DNA from: Shewanella canadensis
Lineage (GTDB): Bacteria; Pseudomonadota; Gammaproteobacteria; Enterobacterales; Shewanellaceae
Length of the DNA stretch: 64,000 nt
NCBI RefSeq assembly: GCF_003966225.1
Contig: NZ_RXNU01000002.1
Coordinates: 496,001 to 560,000, forward strand
Direction: 5' to 3'
How positions within the stretch are numbered: the first letter of the stretch is position 1; each line of letters begins with the position of its first letter. The notes under the pieces were generated by a model. That model ran no database searches, was not told where the DNA came from, and worked only from the letters and a program-made list of their open reading frames with translations. The position numbers and the translations under genes were made by a program. Shown here piece after piece: positions 18,040-27,617 of the stretch.

Positions 18040-20091
18040 CTAAGTTAACTGGCTCTGCTTCTTACTTTCATGCATCTTAAATTCGACGGCTTCGATCAGT
18101 TTCTCTGCATCGACCTCAGAGATCATCCCCTCATGAGATAGCTCCTGTATCATCTTTCGCTCTGTATTTAACAAGATACGCAATGCCAGATATGACTCGA
18201 CCCGCTCGACCAGATGCGGTGATTTTTGCCTGAAATCATTCAAGGTATTCTTTGCAAATAGATTCACTTGCACTATCTGCTTCATAGCTTGCTCAAGCTG
18301 CGCAGGCTCCAGTGATAAACTCGGCGCCAGCGCTTGTATATACTGGCTCGCCTCGAATAACCCCCTGGCACTCTCAAAGATAATGATATGTTGTCTGTAG
18401 CTTACACCGCGAGCATAGGCGCCAATAAGGGGGAGCGAACCGCAGCGCAGGGACCACTGCGGAATTTTCCAATGTTTCTCTATCGAACTTCTGGGCCATA
18501 TTTTAGGCGTACCATCGAGCGCTTTCTCTATGGCCTCGACCAGAATATGGGTTGCATCCTGACTGAGTAATCCCTTGGCAAACTGATTCCAGTAAAACTG
18601 TCGCTCCGATTCCAATAGCTTACGTAAAAACTCAACCTCAGTATCTAAACTCTGTTCATCTGTAAAAGGCTCACTGACCGTCACTATGTTGCCATCTACC
18701 AGGGGCCAGTTAACGGCTTTCAGATGTTCGTCGGCATGTAATCGCTCTCTGACCATGATAATTTCATCGGAGATCTTGTGCTGTACCTTGGCAAACGCCT
18801 GCTGCTTGGCCTTAGGGAGCCTATCTAAGCCTAACTTTGCCATCACGAAGCGCATGGATGATCCATTCACTATGATAGTTAATACCACGATGCCTGCACT
18901 CAGAAACAGGATTTGATCCCGCAGCTGAATATCCAGGGACTCGTTGGTGGCAACGATTAGAGCCAGGGCCAATGAAACGGCGCCACGCAGCCCGCCCCAT
19001 ATCAATACAATTGACTTCTCCTTCGTTAAACCTATCCCGATCCTGGCAAGAACAGGCATCAGGCCGATAATGACGACGGCACGGATCACTAAGATCCCGA
19101 CAAAGATGACCGCAAGATATTGCCAATTTGCGAGATCGGCGATACCCAAGCGGGTAGAGACGACTAATCCAACCAGAAGAAAAATCAGGGTATTGAAGAG
19201 AAAAGAGAGTGTATGCCAAAAATGGTGCAGATGCTCCATCACCTCGGGAGAAAAGCGTGTTCGACCCGGGCCTGCATATATCAGGGCTAAGGTGACAACA
19301 CTCACGACACCAGAGGCATGAAAAAGATGCTCTGACAGATAAAAAACCAGATAGGGCAACACCAATGTCAGCGCGATCTCAATCAAGCTATCGTTGAATA
19401 TAGAGCCAATAAACTTAAGGCTTATCGCCGCGACCGCAGCCCCGATAAGCACACCGATTGAAACGACACGGAAGAACTCAACAATCACCTCCAGCGTATT
19501 AAATTCAGGTTTGACCTGAGTCGCCAGGGAGAGAAACAGCGTAAACATCACGATCGCCGTACCGTCATTGAGCAGCGACTCACCCTCGATTAATGTCTGC
19601 AACCTAACCCGCGAGCACATCTCCTTGAGCAGAGACACCACGGCAACGGGATCGGTCGCGCTCACTATCGCGCCAAACATCAAGGCCGTACCGAGAGACC
19701 AATTCCATGGCAACACCGTCAGGCTCAAGATGGCCGTAAATAGAGTACAGATCACCAAACCGGGGATAGCCAATACCGCAATTTGTGAGAACATACGTTT
19801 AAATAGATGCACCTCGAGAGAGAAGGCTGACTCAAACACCAATGCAGGCAGGAAGATAAACATGATGAGGTTGGCATCTAACTGGCTGGCTAAAACAAAC
19901 GCCGAATTGAGTTCATTCAAGACTGGAATATGCGAGTCAACATTCAGACTAGTACCAATTAACATGCCGAGCAACAACAGGGCCACCGAGTATGGGATCG
20001 CAGTATTTTTCAGTAACCTGCGCAGTATTATTCCCAATAAAATCGCTATCACAAAAAAGACCAACAGCAGCAAGGTCGTTTGCATATGCAT
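18040..20091 (-). CDS. CPA1-family Na+/H+ antiporter with cytosolic C-terminal domain
   Basis: Exchanges Na+ (or K+) for protons at the inner membrane. Roughly the first 410 residues hold about 12 hydrophobic helices with family motifs ATDPVAVVSLLKE, EGESLLNDGTAIVMF (catalytic Asp) and WGGLRGAVSLALAL. The remaining 270 residues are hydrophilic and presumably regulatory. Starts at 20091 or 20085 both suit the AGGTGG site; 20118 lacks one. Marine bacteria carry many such antiporters. Substrate ion not determined. Confidence 0.88.
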   Translation of the reverse strand: MHMQTTLLLLVFFVIAILLGIILRRLLKNTAIPYSVALLLLGMLIGTSLNVDSHIPVLNELNSAFVLASQLDANLIMFIFLPALVFESAFSLEVHLFKRMFSQIAVLAIPGLVICTLFTAILSLTVLPWNWSLGTALMFGAIVSATDPVAVVSLLKEMCSRVRLQTLIEGESLLNDGTAIVMFTLFLSLATQVKPEFNTLEVIVEFFRVVSIGVLIGAAVAAISLKFIGSIFNDSLIEIALTLVLPYLVFYLSEHLFHASGVVSVVTLALIYAGPGRTRFSPEVMEHLHHFWHTLSFLFNTLIFLLVGLVVSTRLGIADLANWQYLAVIFVGILVIRAVVIIGLMPVLARIGIGLTKEKSIVLIWGGLRGAVSLALALIVATNESLDIQLRDQILFLSAGIVVLTIIVNGSSMRFVMAKLGLDRLPKAKQQAFAKVQHKISDEIIMVRERLHADEHLKAVNWPLVDGNIVTVSEPFTDEQSLDTEVEFLRKLLESERQFYWNQFAKGLLSQDATHILVEAIEKALDGTPKIWPRSSIEKHWKIPQWSLRCGSLPLIGAYARGVSYRQHIIIFESARGLFEASQYIQALAPSLSLEPAQLEQAMKQIVQVNLFAKNTLNDFRQKSPHLVERVESYLALRILLNTERKMIQELSHEGMISEVDAEKLIEAVEFKMHESKKQSQLT

Positions 20092-20494
20092 GACGCCACC
20101 TATCAAATTGCCTGACAAAAATTGTCGAATCCCTCTCTATTAAAAGTAGTCGTAAAAGCGCAATTACCCAAAGGTAATACCCATCAGTGTAAGATTGCCA
20201 ACGGCATCACACCGGACATAACCCACTTCCAATCTCTTATCTGAAATTAGCCGCAGTGATTGAGTGCCGTCACAATTCAGAGGTCTGATCTGAACAGTTA
20301 AGTACAGTTTAAACTGACTAACATGTCCATATGTTGTACGATCACTTAGTAACACCTGAATTACAATTGATACTAATCAGCTAAGAACCGTTAATTCTAA
20401 CCGAATGGATATCATAGTGAGCTAGCGAACTGTCTCGAGCTGACCCATATTTGATGTGGCCAATGGCAATGTAGCCAAAATCAAGAGCTAGAGA
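20092..20494. other. Divergent intergenic region without recognised features
   Basis: This 403-base spacer lies between the CPA1 antiporter gene and a divergent solute-binding gene. A 63-codon reverse frame inside it shows no domain resemblance and is treated as chance. No terminator or operator was recognised. Confidence 0.4.
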
Positions 20495-21235
20495 ATGAAT
20501 ATAAGTAAAATATTAATAATAGTTCTGCTTTGGATATCTGCTTCACCGCTATTCGCGGCAGAGGTCACGGTGGCCTTCGGAGAGAAGATACCGCCCTTCT
20601 GTTTCCCTGCGACAGACTCGGGGATTGAACTAGAGGTGATAGGTGAGGCTTTGGCCCATCGCGGTCACGTACTGAAACCGGAATATTATCCCTTTGCCAG
20701 AATCCCGGTCACTTTTTTAGCGCGCACTGTCGATGCCGCCATGAGCGACTTGGGCCAGGATATGGAGTCGGAAGGCGCTCTCTACGGCGATCCGGCGGTG
20801 TTTTATGACAATGTATTTATCACACTAAAGGAACGAAACTTCACTATCGAGAAGCCGGAAGATCTACAAGGCTTGAGTGTGATTGCCTTTCAAGGCGCCG
20901 CAAAACGATATCCCCAATGGCTCCAGAGTGTTCAAGATTCAAACCTCTATTTCGAACAGAATAACCAGTCATTGCAGGCACTGACCCTCAACAGACAACA
21001 TTATGATGTGGTGCTCAGCGACCGAAATATTTTCAAATACTTCACTTTACACCTACAACGGGAAAAAGGATTCAACCCCAAGCCTGTTGAGGAGCATCAT
21101 TTTGTAGAACTTAATCCAATGGATTATCGACCTGTCTTTTGGGATGAACATATTCGAGATGACTTCAATGCCGGTCTAAAACACCTTAAAGAGACGGGGC
21201 GCTATCAAGAGATCTATGATAAATATCTGAAATGA
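20495..21235 (+). CDS. Periplasmic solute-binding protein (SBP_bac_3 type)
   Basis: An exported protein of 246 residues. The signal peptide ILIIVLLWISASPLFA is followed by a type II periplasmic binding fold (EVTVAFGEKIPPFCFP ... VIGEALAHRGH ... DAAMSDLGQDME ... DLQGLSVIAFQG). It ends with LKETGRYQEIYDKYLK, typical of amino-acid-binding family 3. No ABC permease genes are adjacent, so it may act as an orphan sensor or binding protein, as is frequent in Shewanella. Ligand unknown. Confidence 0.85.
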   Translation: MNISKILIIVLLWISASPLFAAEVTVAFGEKIPPFCFPATDSGIELEVIGEALAHRGHVLKPEYYPFARIPVTFLARTVDAAMSDLGQDMESEGALYGDPAVFYDNVFITLKERNFTIEKPEDLQGLSVIAFQGAAKRYPQWLQSVQDSNLYFEQNNQSLQALTLNRQHYDVVLSDRNIFKYFTLHLQREKGFNPKPVEEHHFVELNPMDYRPVFWDEHIRDDFNAGLKHLKETGRYQEIYDKYLK

Positions 21236-21389
21236 TATGAGCCCAACGATTACCTATAATGGCCCTCTTTAGCGTTGAAAGAGTAAATATAACAATCTGC
21301 TAAATAGACATTTACTGATTTACTTCAATAAGGCTCAAACGAGCCTTGCTATAATTCCTCCATCTGTATTAACGCGAAAGGCTGTTCAA

Positions 21390-22286
21390 ATGAGTGCAAA
21401 CCCCGCTTGCGAGCTGCAATTAATCTACCTTTTTGTCCATCTGGTCAACACTGGCGGGTTCTCACAGGTCGCAAAAGCGCTAAACATGCCTATCGCAACG
21501 GTGAGCCGTAAAGTGCATAAACTTGAGGAGAGCCTTGATACTCAACTCATCATGCGCAGCACCCGAAAACTGCGTTTGACCGAAGAGGGCGAAGCGCTAT
21601 TTAAGCGTTATCAAGATGCCATATCTCAATTCGATAATTGTTCCGACTCAGCGATAAACAAACCGGAAGGAACGCTGAGAATTGCGGCGCCGGTATCGAT
21701 AATATCAATGATATTTATCGGTGCGTTAAATGAATTTTCAAAGATGCACCCCGATATTCAACTGCATATAGCTCAAAATAATAACGCTATAGATCTGGTT
21801 GAAGAGGGTGTCGATATTGCTATCGTCGGTGGTGCTCAACCCGACTCATCCTGGGTATCGAACTCACTGGGTGTGCTCAACTATGGTCTGTATGCCTCAC
21901 CAAGCTATTTAACGCAGGCCGCAGAAATCGACCACCCAAATCAGCTGAAGCAACACGCCTTAATCAAGGTGTGGCCCCTGTTTAACTGGACGCTTAAACA
22001 CCGAAGTGGTGAAGATTTTTACTATGATGGCCCGGCCAAACTTACCTTAGGCGATCTGTATGGTGCAGTCCATGCCGCCGTAGATGACGGTGGCATCTTG
22101 TATGGACCCGAGTTATTTGTGAAGCAGCAGATAAAATCCGGCCAGCTGGTCGAAGTACTGCCTGAATGGACAGGAGAGCAGCGACGGATTTCCATGTTGT
22201 ATCATCAACGTAGCCAGCAACCTCTTAAGGTCAAACTCTTTATTGAATTTATGCAGTCAAAAGCTCAAGATCTTTTTACGGTATAG
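21390..22286 (+). CDS. LysR-family transcriptional regulator
   Basis: N-terminal winged HTH (LFVHLVNTGGFSQVAKALNMPIATVSRKVHKLEESL, residues about 12-46) followed by a substrate-binding domain. It belongs to the AaeR/DsdC-like branch with TRKLRLTEEGE. It begins 154 bases after the solute-binding gene and converges on lldG; whether it regulates either is unknown. Start ATG at 21390 has AAAGG upstream. Confidence 0.9.
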   Translation: MSANPACELQLIYLFVHLVNTGGFSQVAKALNMPIATVSRKVHKLEESLDTQLIMRSTRKLRLTEEGEALFKRYQDAISQFDNCSDSAINKPEGTLRIAAPVSIISMIFIGALNEFSKMHPDIQLHIAQNNNAIDLVEEGVDIAIVGGAQPDSSWVSNSLGVLNYGLYASPSYLTQAAEIDHPNQLKQHALIKVWPLFNWTLKHRSGEDFYYDGPAKLTLGDLYGAVHAAVDDGGILYGPELFVKQQIKSGQLVEVLPEWTGEQRRISMLYHQRSQQPLKVKLFIEFMQSKAQDLFTV

Positions 22287-22403
22287 AGGGATTAAAGCCA
22301 AAAATGGCGACTCAAAGATTAGAGTCACCACTGTATTATCAAGTTCACTGCGGCTAGCAAACCCTGAAATTCAGGGCAGAACAATCAAATATCGAATAGA
22401 CGA

Positions 22404-22440
22404 AGGCGAAGCCAATTGCAAAACAACCGGAACTTCGCCT
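22404..22440. terminator. Hairpin between convergent LysR and lldG genes
   Basis: AGGCGAAG and CTTCGCCT form an 8-bp stem with a long loop, in the spacer between two convergent genes. No strong T-run on either side, so termination is only probable. Confidence 0.4.
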
Positions 22441-22447
22441 CTCTAAC

Positions 22448-23017
22448 TTATGCCAGATATACGTTTAAGCTACAGGCTCCGTGGGCACCCACAACCAACG
22501 CCTGTTCGATATCGGCGGTTTTTGACGGGCCCGCGATAAAGGTACCGAACTCTCCCTTCTCAAGAGTGACCTTAGAGGCAGCCTGATGCATATTGGCCAC
22601 AATCGTATCGGCTTCAATAACCAGAAAGAGGTTTTCACAGATAAATGGCGTGACTCTGTGGCCCAGGTTTTTGTTATTCACCCAGATAGCCCCATTCTCG
22701 GCCACACCGAGATCGCCGGGGATCACCGCATAATCGATATCTCTGAGTTCATGTGCAGTCTCTGTGACCGCTCGGTTTCCCTTAATGCCATCGACCATAG
22801 AGATAACTTGCAGCCCCTGAGCCATAAGCTCATCAACCTTCTGCTGCAACGCCTCTAACCCGCCTTCCCTATGGAGTGTTCCCGCCACGGTATTAAGGTT
22901 GGTCTCAAACTGACCCACAAGGTCATCAATTCGCGGAGCCACATTAAACACCGGCATAGCCTGAGGGGCGATGGCCGAGCTCTTAAGCGCATTCAAAATA
23001 TAATCTTTACTCGACAT
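22448..23017 (-). CDS. lldG: L-lactate oxidation complex subunit LldG/LutC
   Basis: Third subunit of the LldEFG (LutABC) iron-sulfur L-lactate dehydrogenase that feeds electrons to the respiratory chain. The LUD-domain protein has ITDAIKGNR-like (VDGIKGNRAV) and AENGAIWV segments, and ends IEQALVVGAHGACSLNVYL. The open frame runs back to 23083, but the ATG at 23017 (MSSKDYIL) has an AGAGG site and follows the lldF stop by four bases. Length 189. Confidence 0.9.
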   Translation of the reverse strand: MSSKDYILNALKSSAIAPQAMPVFNVAPRIDDLVGQFETNLNTVAGTLHREGGLEALQQKVDELMAQGLQVISMVDGIKGNRAVTETAHELRDIDYAVIPGDLGVAENGAIWVNNKNLGHRVTPFICENLFLVIEADTIVANMHQAASKVTLEKGEFGTFIAGPSKTADIEQALVVGAHGACSLNVYLA

Positions 23018-23021
23018 CTTT

Positions 23022-24395
23022 TTAGCCTCTGTTTTTCTTAAACCAAGCTTCGAAACTTGAGTTTGGAGCGGTAGGAAGTTCACGATATTTACCCCAGGCG
23101 CCAGAGAAAGGCTTGAGGAGGCTACCGGGAAGGACTTTTAGTGCGGTGCGAGCAACACTCATCGAGCAGTTAAGCATAGTTTCGCTCGCCATAAAATTAC
23201 CCACCAGAGGCATATAACTACTCTTGCCATAAGGGAGTTTACCGGCCTCGGCTTTCAAGCGACGATGATGATGAATGATCTTATCTAGCGGCACCTTAGT
23301 CGGGCAAACATAGGAGCAGCTACCACACAAGGTACACGCCCATGGAATAGAGTTCGTATCATCATTTTGTGCCCCGACAGCAATGCCGATAGGACCGGGA
23401 ATAGTGTAGTTATAACTATGACCACCCGAGCGGCGGTAAACCGGACAGGTATTTAAGCAACCACCACAACGGATACATTTTAGAGATTCAGCCAATATCT
23501 TATCTTTAAGCATATCGGTACGGCCATTATCGACGATAATGACATGCATCTCGCCACCCTTCTGAGGGCCACGATAAAAGGAGCTATAGGTAGTGACCGG
23601 CTGGCCCGTTGCATTACGTGCCAAGGTTCTTAACAAGGCCGACGCACTATCGAGATCGGGAACAACCTTATCGATACCCATTGAGTGCAACTGCAGCTTA
23701 GGCAGGTTGGCTCCCATATCCGCGTTGCCTTCATTGGTACAGACAACAACGGCGCCTTTATCGGCAACGGCCATGTTAACGCCAGTCATTGCGGCATCGG
23801 CCGACAGAAACTGCTCTCTGAGATGAGCTCTTGCTGCGCGGGTCAGATAGAATGGATCGGAAGCGCCGGCCTCTGTACCTAACTTGTCATGGAAGAGATC
23901 ACCCACCTCCTCCCTCTTCATATGGATAGCGGGTAGAACGATATGCGAAGGCGGATCACCGGCAAGCTGAATAATTCGCTCTCCTAAGTCGGTGTCGATC
24001 ACCTCAATTCCATGTTGTTCAAGGTAAGGGTTTAAGTGACACTCTTCGGTTAGCATCGACTTTGACTTAACCAGTTTTTTCACTTTCTTATCGGCTAAAA
24101 TCTTATGCACGATACGGTTATGTTCGACACCGTCTTTAGCCCAATGAACCTGAATACCATTTTCCAGACAGTTTTTCTCAAACTCTTCCAGATACTGTCC
24201 CAGATTCGTCAGTGTGTGTAGCTTCATCTCTGAGCCTATCTGACGCAACTGTTCCCACTCGGGCAGGCTACCGGCTGCGCGATCACGCTTTTCCCGTACC
24301 GTCCACAGGGCTTTCGAGTGCCAGTCGACTCTCGCTTCATCCCGACAAAATATCTCGGCCTTCTTGGCATGTACCGCTGAATTTTTATTTGACAT
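23022..24395 (-). CDS. lldF: L-lactate oxidation iron-sulfur subunit LldF/LutB
   Basis: Central subunit of the lactate-oxidising complex. An N-terminal LUD domain is followed by two 4Fe-4S motifs, CIRCGGCLNTCPVY and CTLCGSCSYVCPTKVP (about residues 308-365), and a C-terminal DUF3390-like segment. The 457-residue length is normal. Genes lie in order E-F-G with ten-base and four-base gaps, clearly one operon. Confidence 0.94.
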   Translation of the reverse strand: MSNKNSAVHAKKAEIFCRDEARVDWHSKALWTVREKRDRAAGSLPEWEQLRQIGSEMKLHTLTNLGQYLEEFEKNCLENGIQVHWAKDGVEHNRIVHKILADKKVKKLVKSKSMLTEECHLNPYLEQHGIEVIDTDLGERIIQLAGDPPSHIVLPAIHMKREEVGDLFHDKLGTEAGASDPFYLTRAARAHLREQFLSADAAMTGVNMAVADKGAVVVCTNEGNADMGANLPKLQLHSMGIDKVVPDLDSASALLRTLARNATGQPVTTYSSFYRGPQKGGEMHVIIVDNGRTDMLKDKILAESLKCIRCGGCLNTCPVYRRSGGHSYNYTIPGPIGIAVGAQNDDTNSIPWACTLCGSCSYVCPTKVPLDKIIHHHRRLKAEAGKLPYGKSSYMPLVGNFMASETMLNCSMSVARTALKVLPGSLLKPFSGAWGKYRELPTAPNSSFEAWFKKNRG

Positions 24396-24405
24396 AGTGA
24401 GCTCT

Positions 24406-25149
24406 CTATAGTGCGGCGTTAATCACCTGGGCGATGTGACGGATCTGTATCGGCAACTTCTGACGCTTAATCATGCCATCGATATGTAGCAGGCAAGAGG
24501 GATCGAAACCTACCGCGTAAGCCGCGCCCGTTGCCGCATGGGCCTGTGCCTTATCTTTACCCATCTTCCCGGATACGGCCCCTTCATCCAGAGCGAAAGT
24601 ACCGCCAAAGCCGCAACACTCATCGCGTCTGTCAGGATAGACAATTTCAATCTGAGGGATCTGACTCAACACCGCCTCAACCTTATTCGTTCGAGGTCCC
24701 ATCTGCTCACTGGGGGTAGCCAGATCCAACATACGGATCCCATGGCAACTCATCTGCAGACTGATTTTATGGGGGAAAGGCTTACTAAAGGCCGGGATAG
24801 GAGAGACATCATGCAGAAACTCGGTCAGTTCATACAGCTTGTCGATCACCGCCTGAGCTTCAGGACTGGTATCAAACTCATGAAAATTCTCTTTAGCAGC
24901 AACTAAACAGGAAGCAGCCGGACAAACAATCGCGTCACACTCAACACCTTTAAATGCATTCAATAACTTAAGGGTGGTTTTCTTCGCTTCATTAAAACAG
25001 CCGGAGTTAGTCATAGGTTGACCACAGCAGGTCTGCCCCTTGGGCAGTATCACCTGATGACCCAATTTTTCCAGCAGTTCTAACGTAGCGATGCCGACGT
25101 CTGGCATCATCTGATTCACCAGACACGGAATGAAAAGTGCAATTCTCAT
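24406..25149 (-). CDS. lldE: L-lactate oxidation subunit LldE/LutA (CCG domains)
   Basis: Carries the two cysteine-rich CCG domains typical of heterodisulfide-reductase-like subunits: GQTCCGQPMTNSGC near residue 40 and RRDECCGFGGTFA near 180, with a SCH-like MSCHGIR. First gene of the lldEFG operon. In S. oneidensis the operon adjoins a lactate permease and a D-lactate dehydrogenase; neither is next to it here. Confidence 0.93.
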   Translation of the reverse strand: MRIALFIPCLVNQMMPDVGIATLELLEKLGHQVILPKGQTCCGQPMTNSGCFNEAKKTTLKLLNAFKGVECDAIVCPAASCLVAAKENFHEFDTSPEAQAVIDKLYELTEFLHDVSPIPAFSKPFPHKISLQMSCHGIRMLDLATPSEQMGPRTNKVEAVLSQIPQIEIVYPDRRDECCGFGGTFALDEGAVSGKMGKDKAQAHAATGAAYAVGFDPSCLLHIDGMIKRQKLPIQIRHIAQVINAAL

Positions 25150-25420
25150 ATAGCGTTCTCTTATTGTTGGCTGCCGCGGGTACCTGGCTCATCACTCAGT
25201 GACAATCGGGCCATTAGTCAGGTACATCCCCCGATGGCAGGGTTATTTAATAGCCACGAGTCTAGGCCTTACCCACATAATAAGTAGTGCTAATTTAGTA
25301 AATATGGCTCACAATATTTCCAAAAATGAAACAGAGCCCACTAATATTCTCCACGTATTCACAACAAACGATAGAATAGGTCTGGGTACACTTCTAATGT
25401 AAAAGCAAGGAGAGATAAGA

Positions 25421-26431
25421 GTGAAAGTCATCATGCTTCCCCTACTCTGTATCTGTATAGCACTGAGTTTGACAGCTTGCAGCGAACCTTCCACGGGGCA
25501 AACATCACTGTCGACAGATAGATTGACCAGTGATCGCGTGATTGCGGCTCAACTGTCCGATGATGCGACCATCTCGGCCCTACTGACCCGCAAGCATCAT
25601 CTTTCGGTGTGGGATAACGATTCGAAAAGCTTGATTAACGAATGGAACGAGTCTGACTTCATCGAAGAGCTCTACCATATTTCACTATCGGGAAATAAAC
25701 GCTTACTGGGCACAGCGGGCAAGCATCGAGTGTCGATTTTTGATATTCAAACTGGAAAGTTAACGGTGACCTGGCAGGTCGATGGATTCGATCCCGAGGC
25801 TAGAATCACCAGCCTGCACCTGAGTCATACGGGTAATGAGGTACTCATCGGGTTGAACGAAGGCTCGGTATTCACCGTAGACTTGGTTAACGACCAGATG
25901 TCCATGTTTTTGGTTCACGATGGACCAGTGACGCGTGTGAAATATGCGGCGCACAACCAGCAGGTGATGTCGGCATCACACGACGGTCACGTGCTGTTCT
26001 GGGCTGCCACCACAGGTAAGGTGATCCATGAATATATCAACCAATTCCGAATAACCAGCGTCTCTTATGATGAAGCGAATCGAAAAATATTTGTCGCCGA
26101 TGCTCTGGATAATCAATTCATCGCCGACTCATTAACGACACAAGCCCTTAGCCGACTCGACTATCTGGAGCGCTACCGCTATTTTCGCCAGGCGCTATTT
26201 GTCGAACGTGGCAAGATACTGATCACCTCATCGTCTAAGCAGGAGTTGGCAAGTTGGGATGTTCAGACGGGAAAAGAGCTGGCAAAGTGGAACATCACCG
26301 CCTTCTCTGCCGGCACAACCGTGCTATCCATGGCTGCAGATAGCTCAGGTACCCTATGGAGCCTGAGCTCCGATGGCGCATTAGAGACCTGGGCTATTGA
26401 ATCGCTTCATATCTCCCGCTCGGGACTATAA
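25421..26431 (+). CDS. Lipoprotein with WD40-like beta-propeller repeats
   Basis: Signal sequence with lipobox LTAC (Cys about 20), so it is probably lipid-anchored. The mature part shows WD40-like blades: ISALLTRKHHLSVWDNDSK, LLGTAGKHRVSIFDIQTGK, VMSASHDGHVLFWAATTGK and ELASWDVQTGKELAKWN. Probable protein-interaction scaffold; partner unknown. The GTG start at 25421 has AAGGAGA nine bases upstream. Common in Shewanella genomes by my recollection. Confidence 0.8.
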   Translation: MKVIMLPLLCICIALSLTACSEPSTGQTSLSTDRLTSDRVIAAQLSDDATISALLTRKHHLSVWDNDSKSLINEWNESDFIEELYHISLSGNKRLLGTAGKHRVSIFDIQTGKLTVTWQVDGFDPEARITSLHLSHTGNEVLIGLNEGSVFTVDLVNDQMSMFLVHDGPVTRVKYAAHNQQVMSASHDGHVLFWAATTGKVIHEYINQFRITSVSYDEANRKIFVADALDNQFIADSLTTQALSRLDYLERYRYFRQALFVERGKILITSSSKQELASWDVQTGKELAKWNITAFSAGTTVLSMAADSSGTLWSLSSDGALETWAIESLHISRSGL

Positions 26432-26462
26432 AGTCGTTGCGTCTTCACGCAACGACTTTATA
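26427..26462. terminator. Perfect hairpin at the end of the propeller lipoprotein gene
   Basis: A 16-bp perfect stem (TATAAAGTCGTTGCGT and its complement) with loop CTTC overlaps the stop codon. The A/T-rich stem ends allow bidirectional termination. A MITE fragment begins right at its 3' end. Confidence 0.65.
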
Positions 26463-26580
26463 TCAATCGGTATGGGAAAGTGATCTATTCAGAGTTTTTT
26501 TGGCAAACTAATTCAAGGCGAATGAATGAGGGAATGGTGCTCCCTTTTGCAGTCATTCAACGCAGAAGTAGGCAGCCCAA
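26461..26580. repeat. Partial copy of a MITE-like element
   Basis: About 120 bases match the reverse complement of the right end of the element at 32603-32916: the terminal ATCAATCGGTAT...AAAGTGATCTATTCAG, then GGCAAACTAATTCAAGGCG and CATTCAACGCAGAAGT. It lies between the convergent lipoprotein and lgt genes. The other terminal repeat is missing. Confidence 0.65.
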
Positions 26581-26592
26581 AAGCCTCCTGAA

Positions 26593-27384
26593 TTACTGCA
26601 CTGCTCTTTTAGACTTAACATAAGGCAAGATCAGCAGAGCGATACCGACCACAAGGAAGGGAATACTCAACATCTGACCGGCACTCATGACCCAATCATC
26701 GGCGTAGACCGCCTGCTTCACTTTGACAAATTCGATCGCAAATCTGGCACCGAAGACGAGACAGAGGAATAGACCGAATATCGCCCCCTCTTTTTGCTTC
26801 ATTTGGGTGTATTTGAATATTGCAGATAAACCGATGAAGATGGCCAGGTACGCAAAGGCTTCATACAGCTGCGCCGGATGGCGAGGCAGCATATCGACAC
26901 GTTCGAAGATGATCGCCCATGGTGCCGTGGTCGGCAGGCCTAAGATCTCAGAGTTCATGAAGTTTGCCATTCTGACAAAGAAGCCAAATATCGCGGTAGC
27001 GATGGCTAATCGGTCGAGCAGATAGAGAAAAGGCATCTTCACTTTTTTATGATAATAGAAGAGCGCTAAAATTGCGCCTAAACCACCACCATGACTCGCC
27101 AATCCTCCTTCCCAGATAGCAAAGATCTTTAAAGGATGGCTGAAATAATAGGCCGGGTCGTAGAAGAAGCAGTGGGCTAGTCGGGCACCGACAATGATCC
27201 CCACAACACAATAGATCAGTAAATTATCTAACGACTCAACATCGTGTCCCTCTTTGATGTAGATGCGTTTCATCACCTGAAAGCCACATGCGATAGCCGT
27301 AGCAAACAGCGCACCATACCAATGTACCTTTAGCCCCATAAACGAGATTAATACAGGATCGATATTCCAAATAAAGTGGTCCAA
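26593..27384 (-). CDS. lgt: Prolipoprotein diacylglyceryl transferase, Bacteroidetes-like type
   Basis: Moves diacylglycerol from phosphatidylglycerol to the lipobox cysteine of prolipoproteins. Seen: WYGALFA, IVGARLAHCFFYDP, WEGGLASHGGGLG, VRMANFMNSEILGLP, RHPAQLYEA and GARFAIEF, matching essential His/Arg/Asn/Glu sites. Seven hydrophobic segments. The wording (NIDPVL, IWEGGLASHG, MNSEI.G.PT) resembles Bacteroidetes Lgt more than enteric Lgt from memory. The usual lgt-thyA pairing is absent, so this may be a second, acquired lgt. Length 263. Confidence 0.88.
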   Translation of the reverse strand: MDHFIWNIDPVLISFMGLKVHWYGALFATAIACGFQVMKRIYIKEGHDVESLDNLLIYCVVGIIVGARLAHCFFYDPAYYFSHPLKIFAIWEGGLASHGGGLGAILALFYYHKKVKMPFLYLLDRLAIATAIFGFFVRMANFMNSEILGLPTTAPWAIIFERVDMLPRHPAQLYEAFAYLAIFIGLSAIFKYTQMKQKEGAIFGLFLCLVFGARFAIEFVKVKQAVYADDWVMSAGQMLSIPFLVVGIALLILPYVKSKRAVQ

Positions 27385-27617
27385 ATTAAGCCTTCCGATT
27401 TAAAGCGAGAAAATTGTTTATCTGACAGGAGTTTTACGCTGATACTCTTGATTAGGCAAGCATTGTGTAACTCTTAGCTAAGAGATAACCACAAACCTAC
27501 CGAAGGTATGACCATGAACCTGGTCAGGAGATTATAATGAGTGCCTACTCAAAAATGGCCACCAGCATGGAATAGCCGGCTAAACGTGACCATTTTAGAG
27601 ATACATCGACGTTAGAA

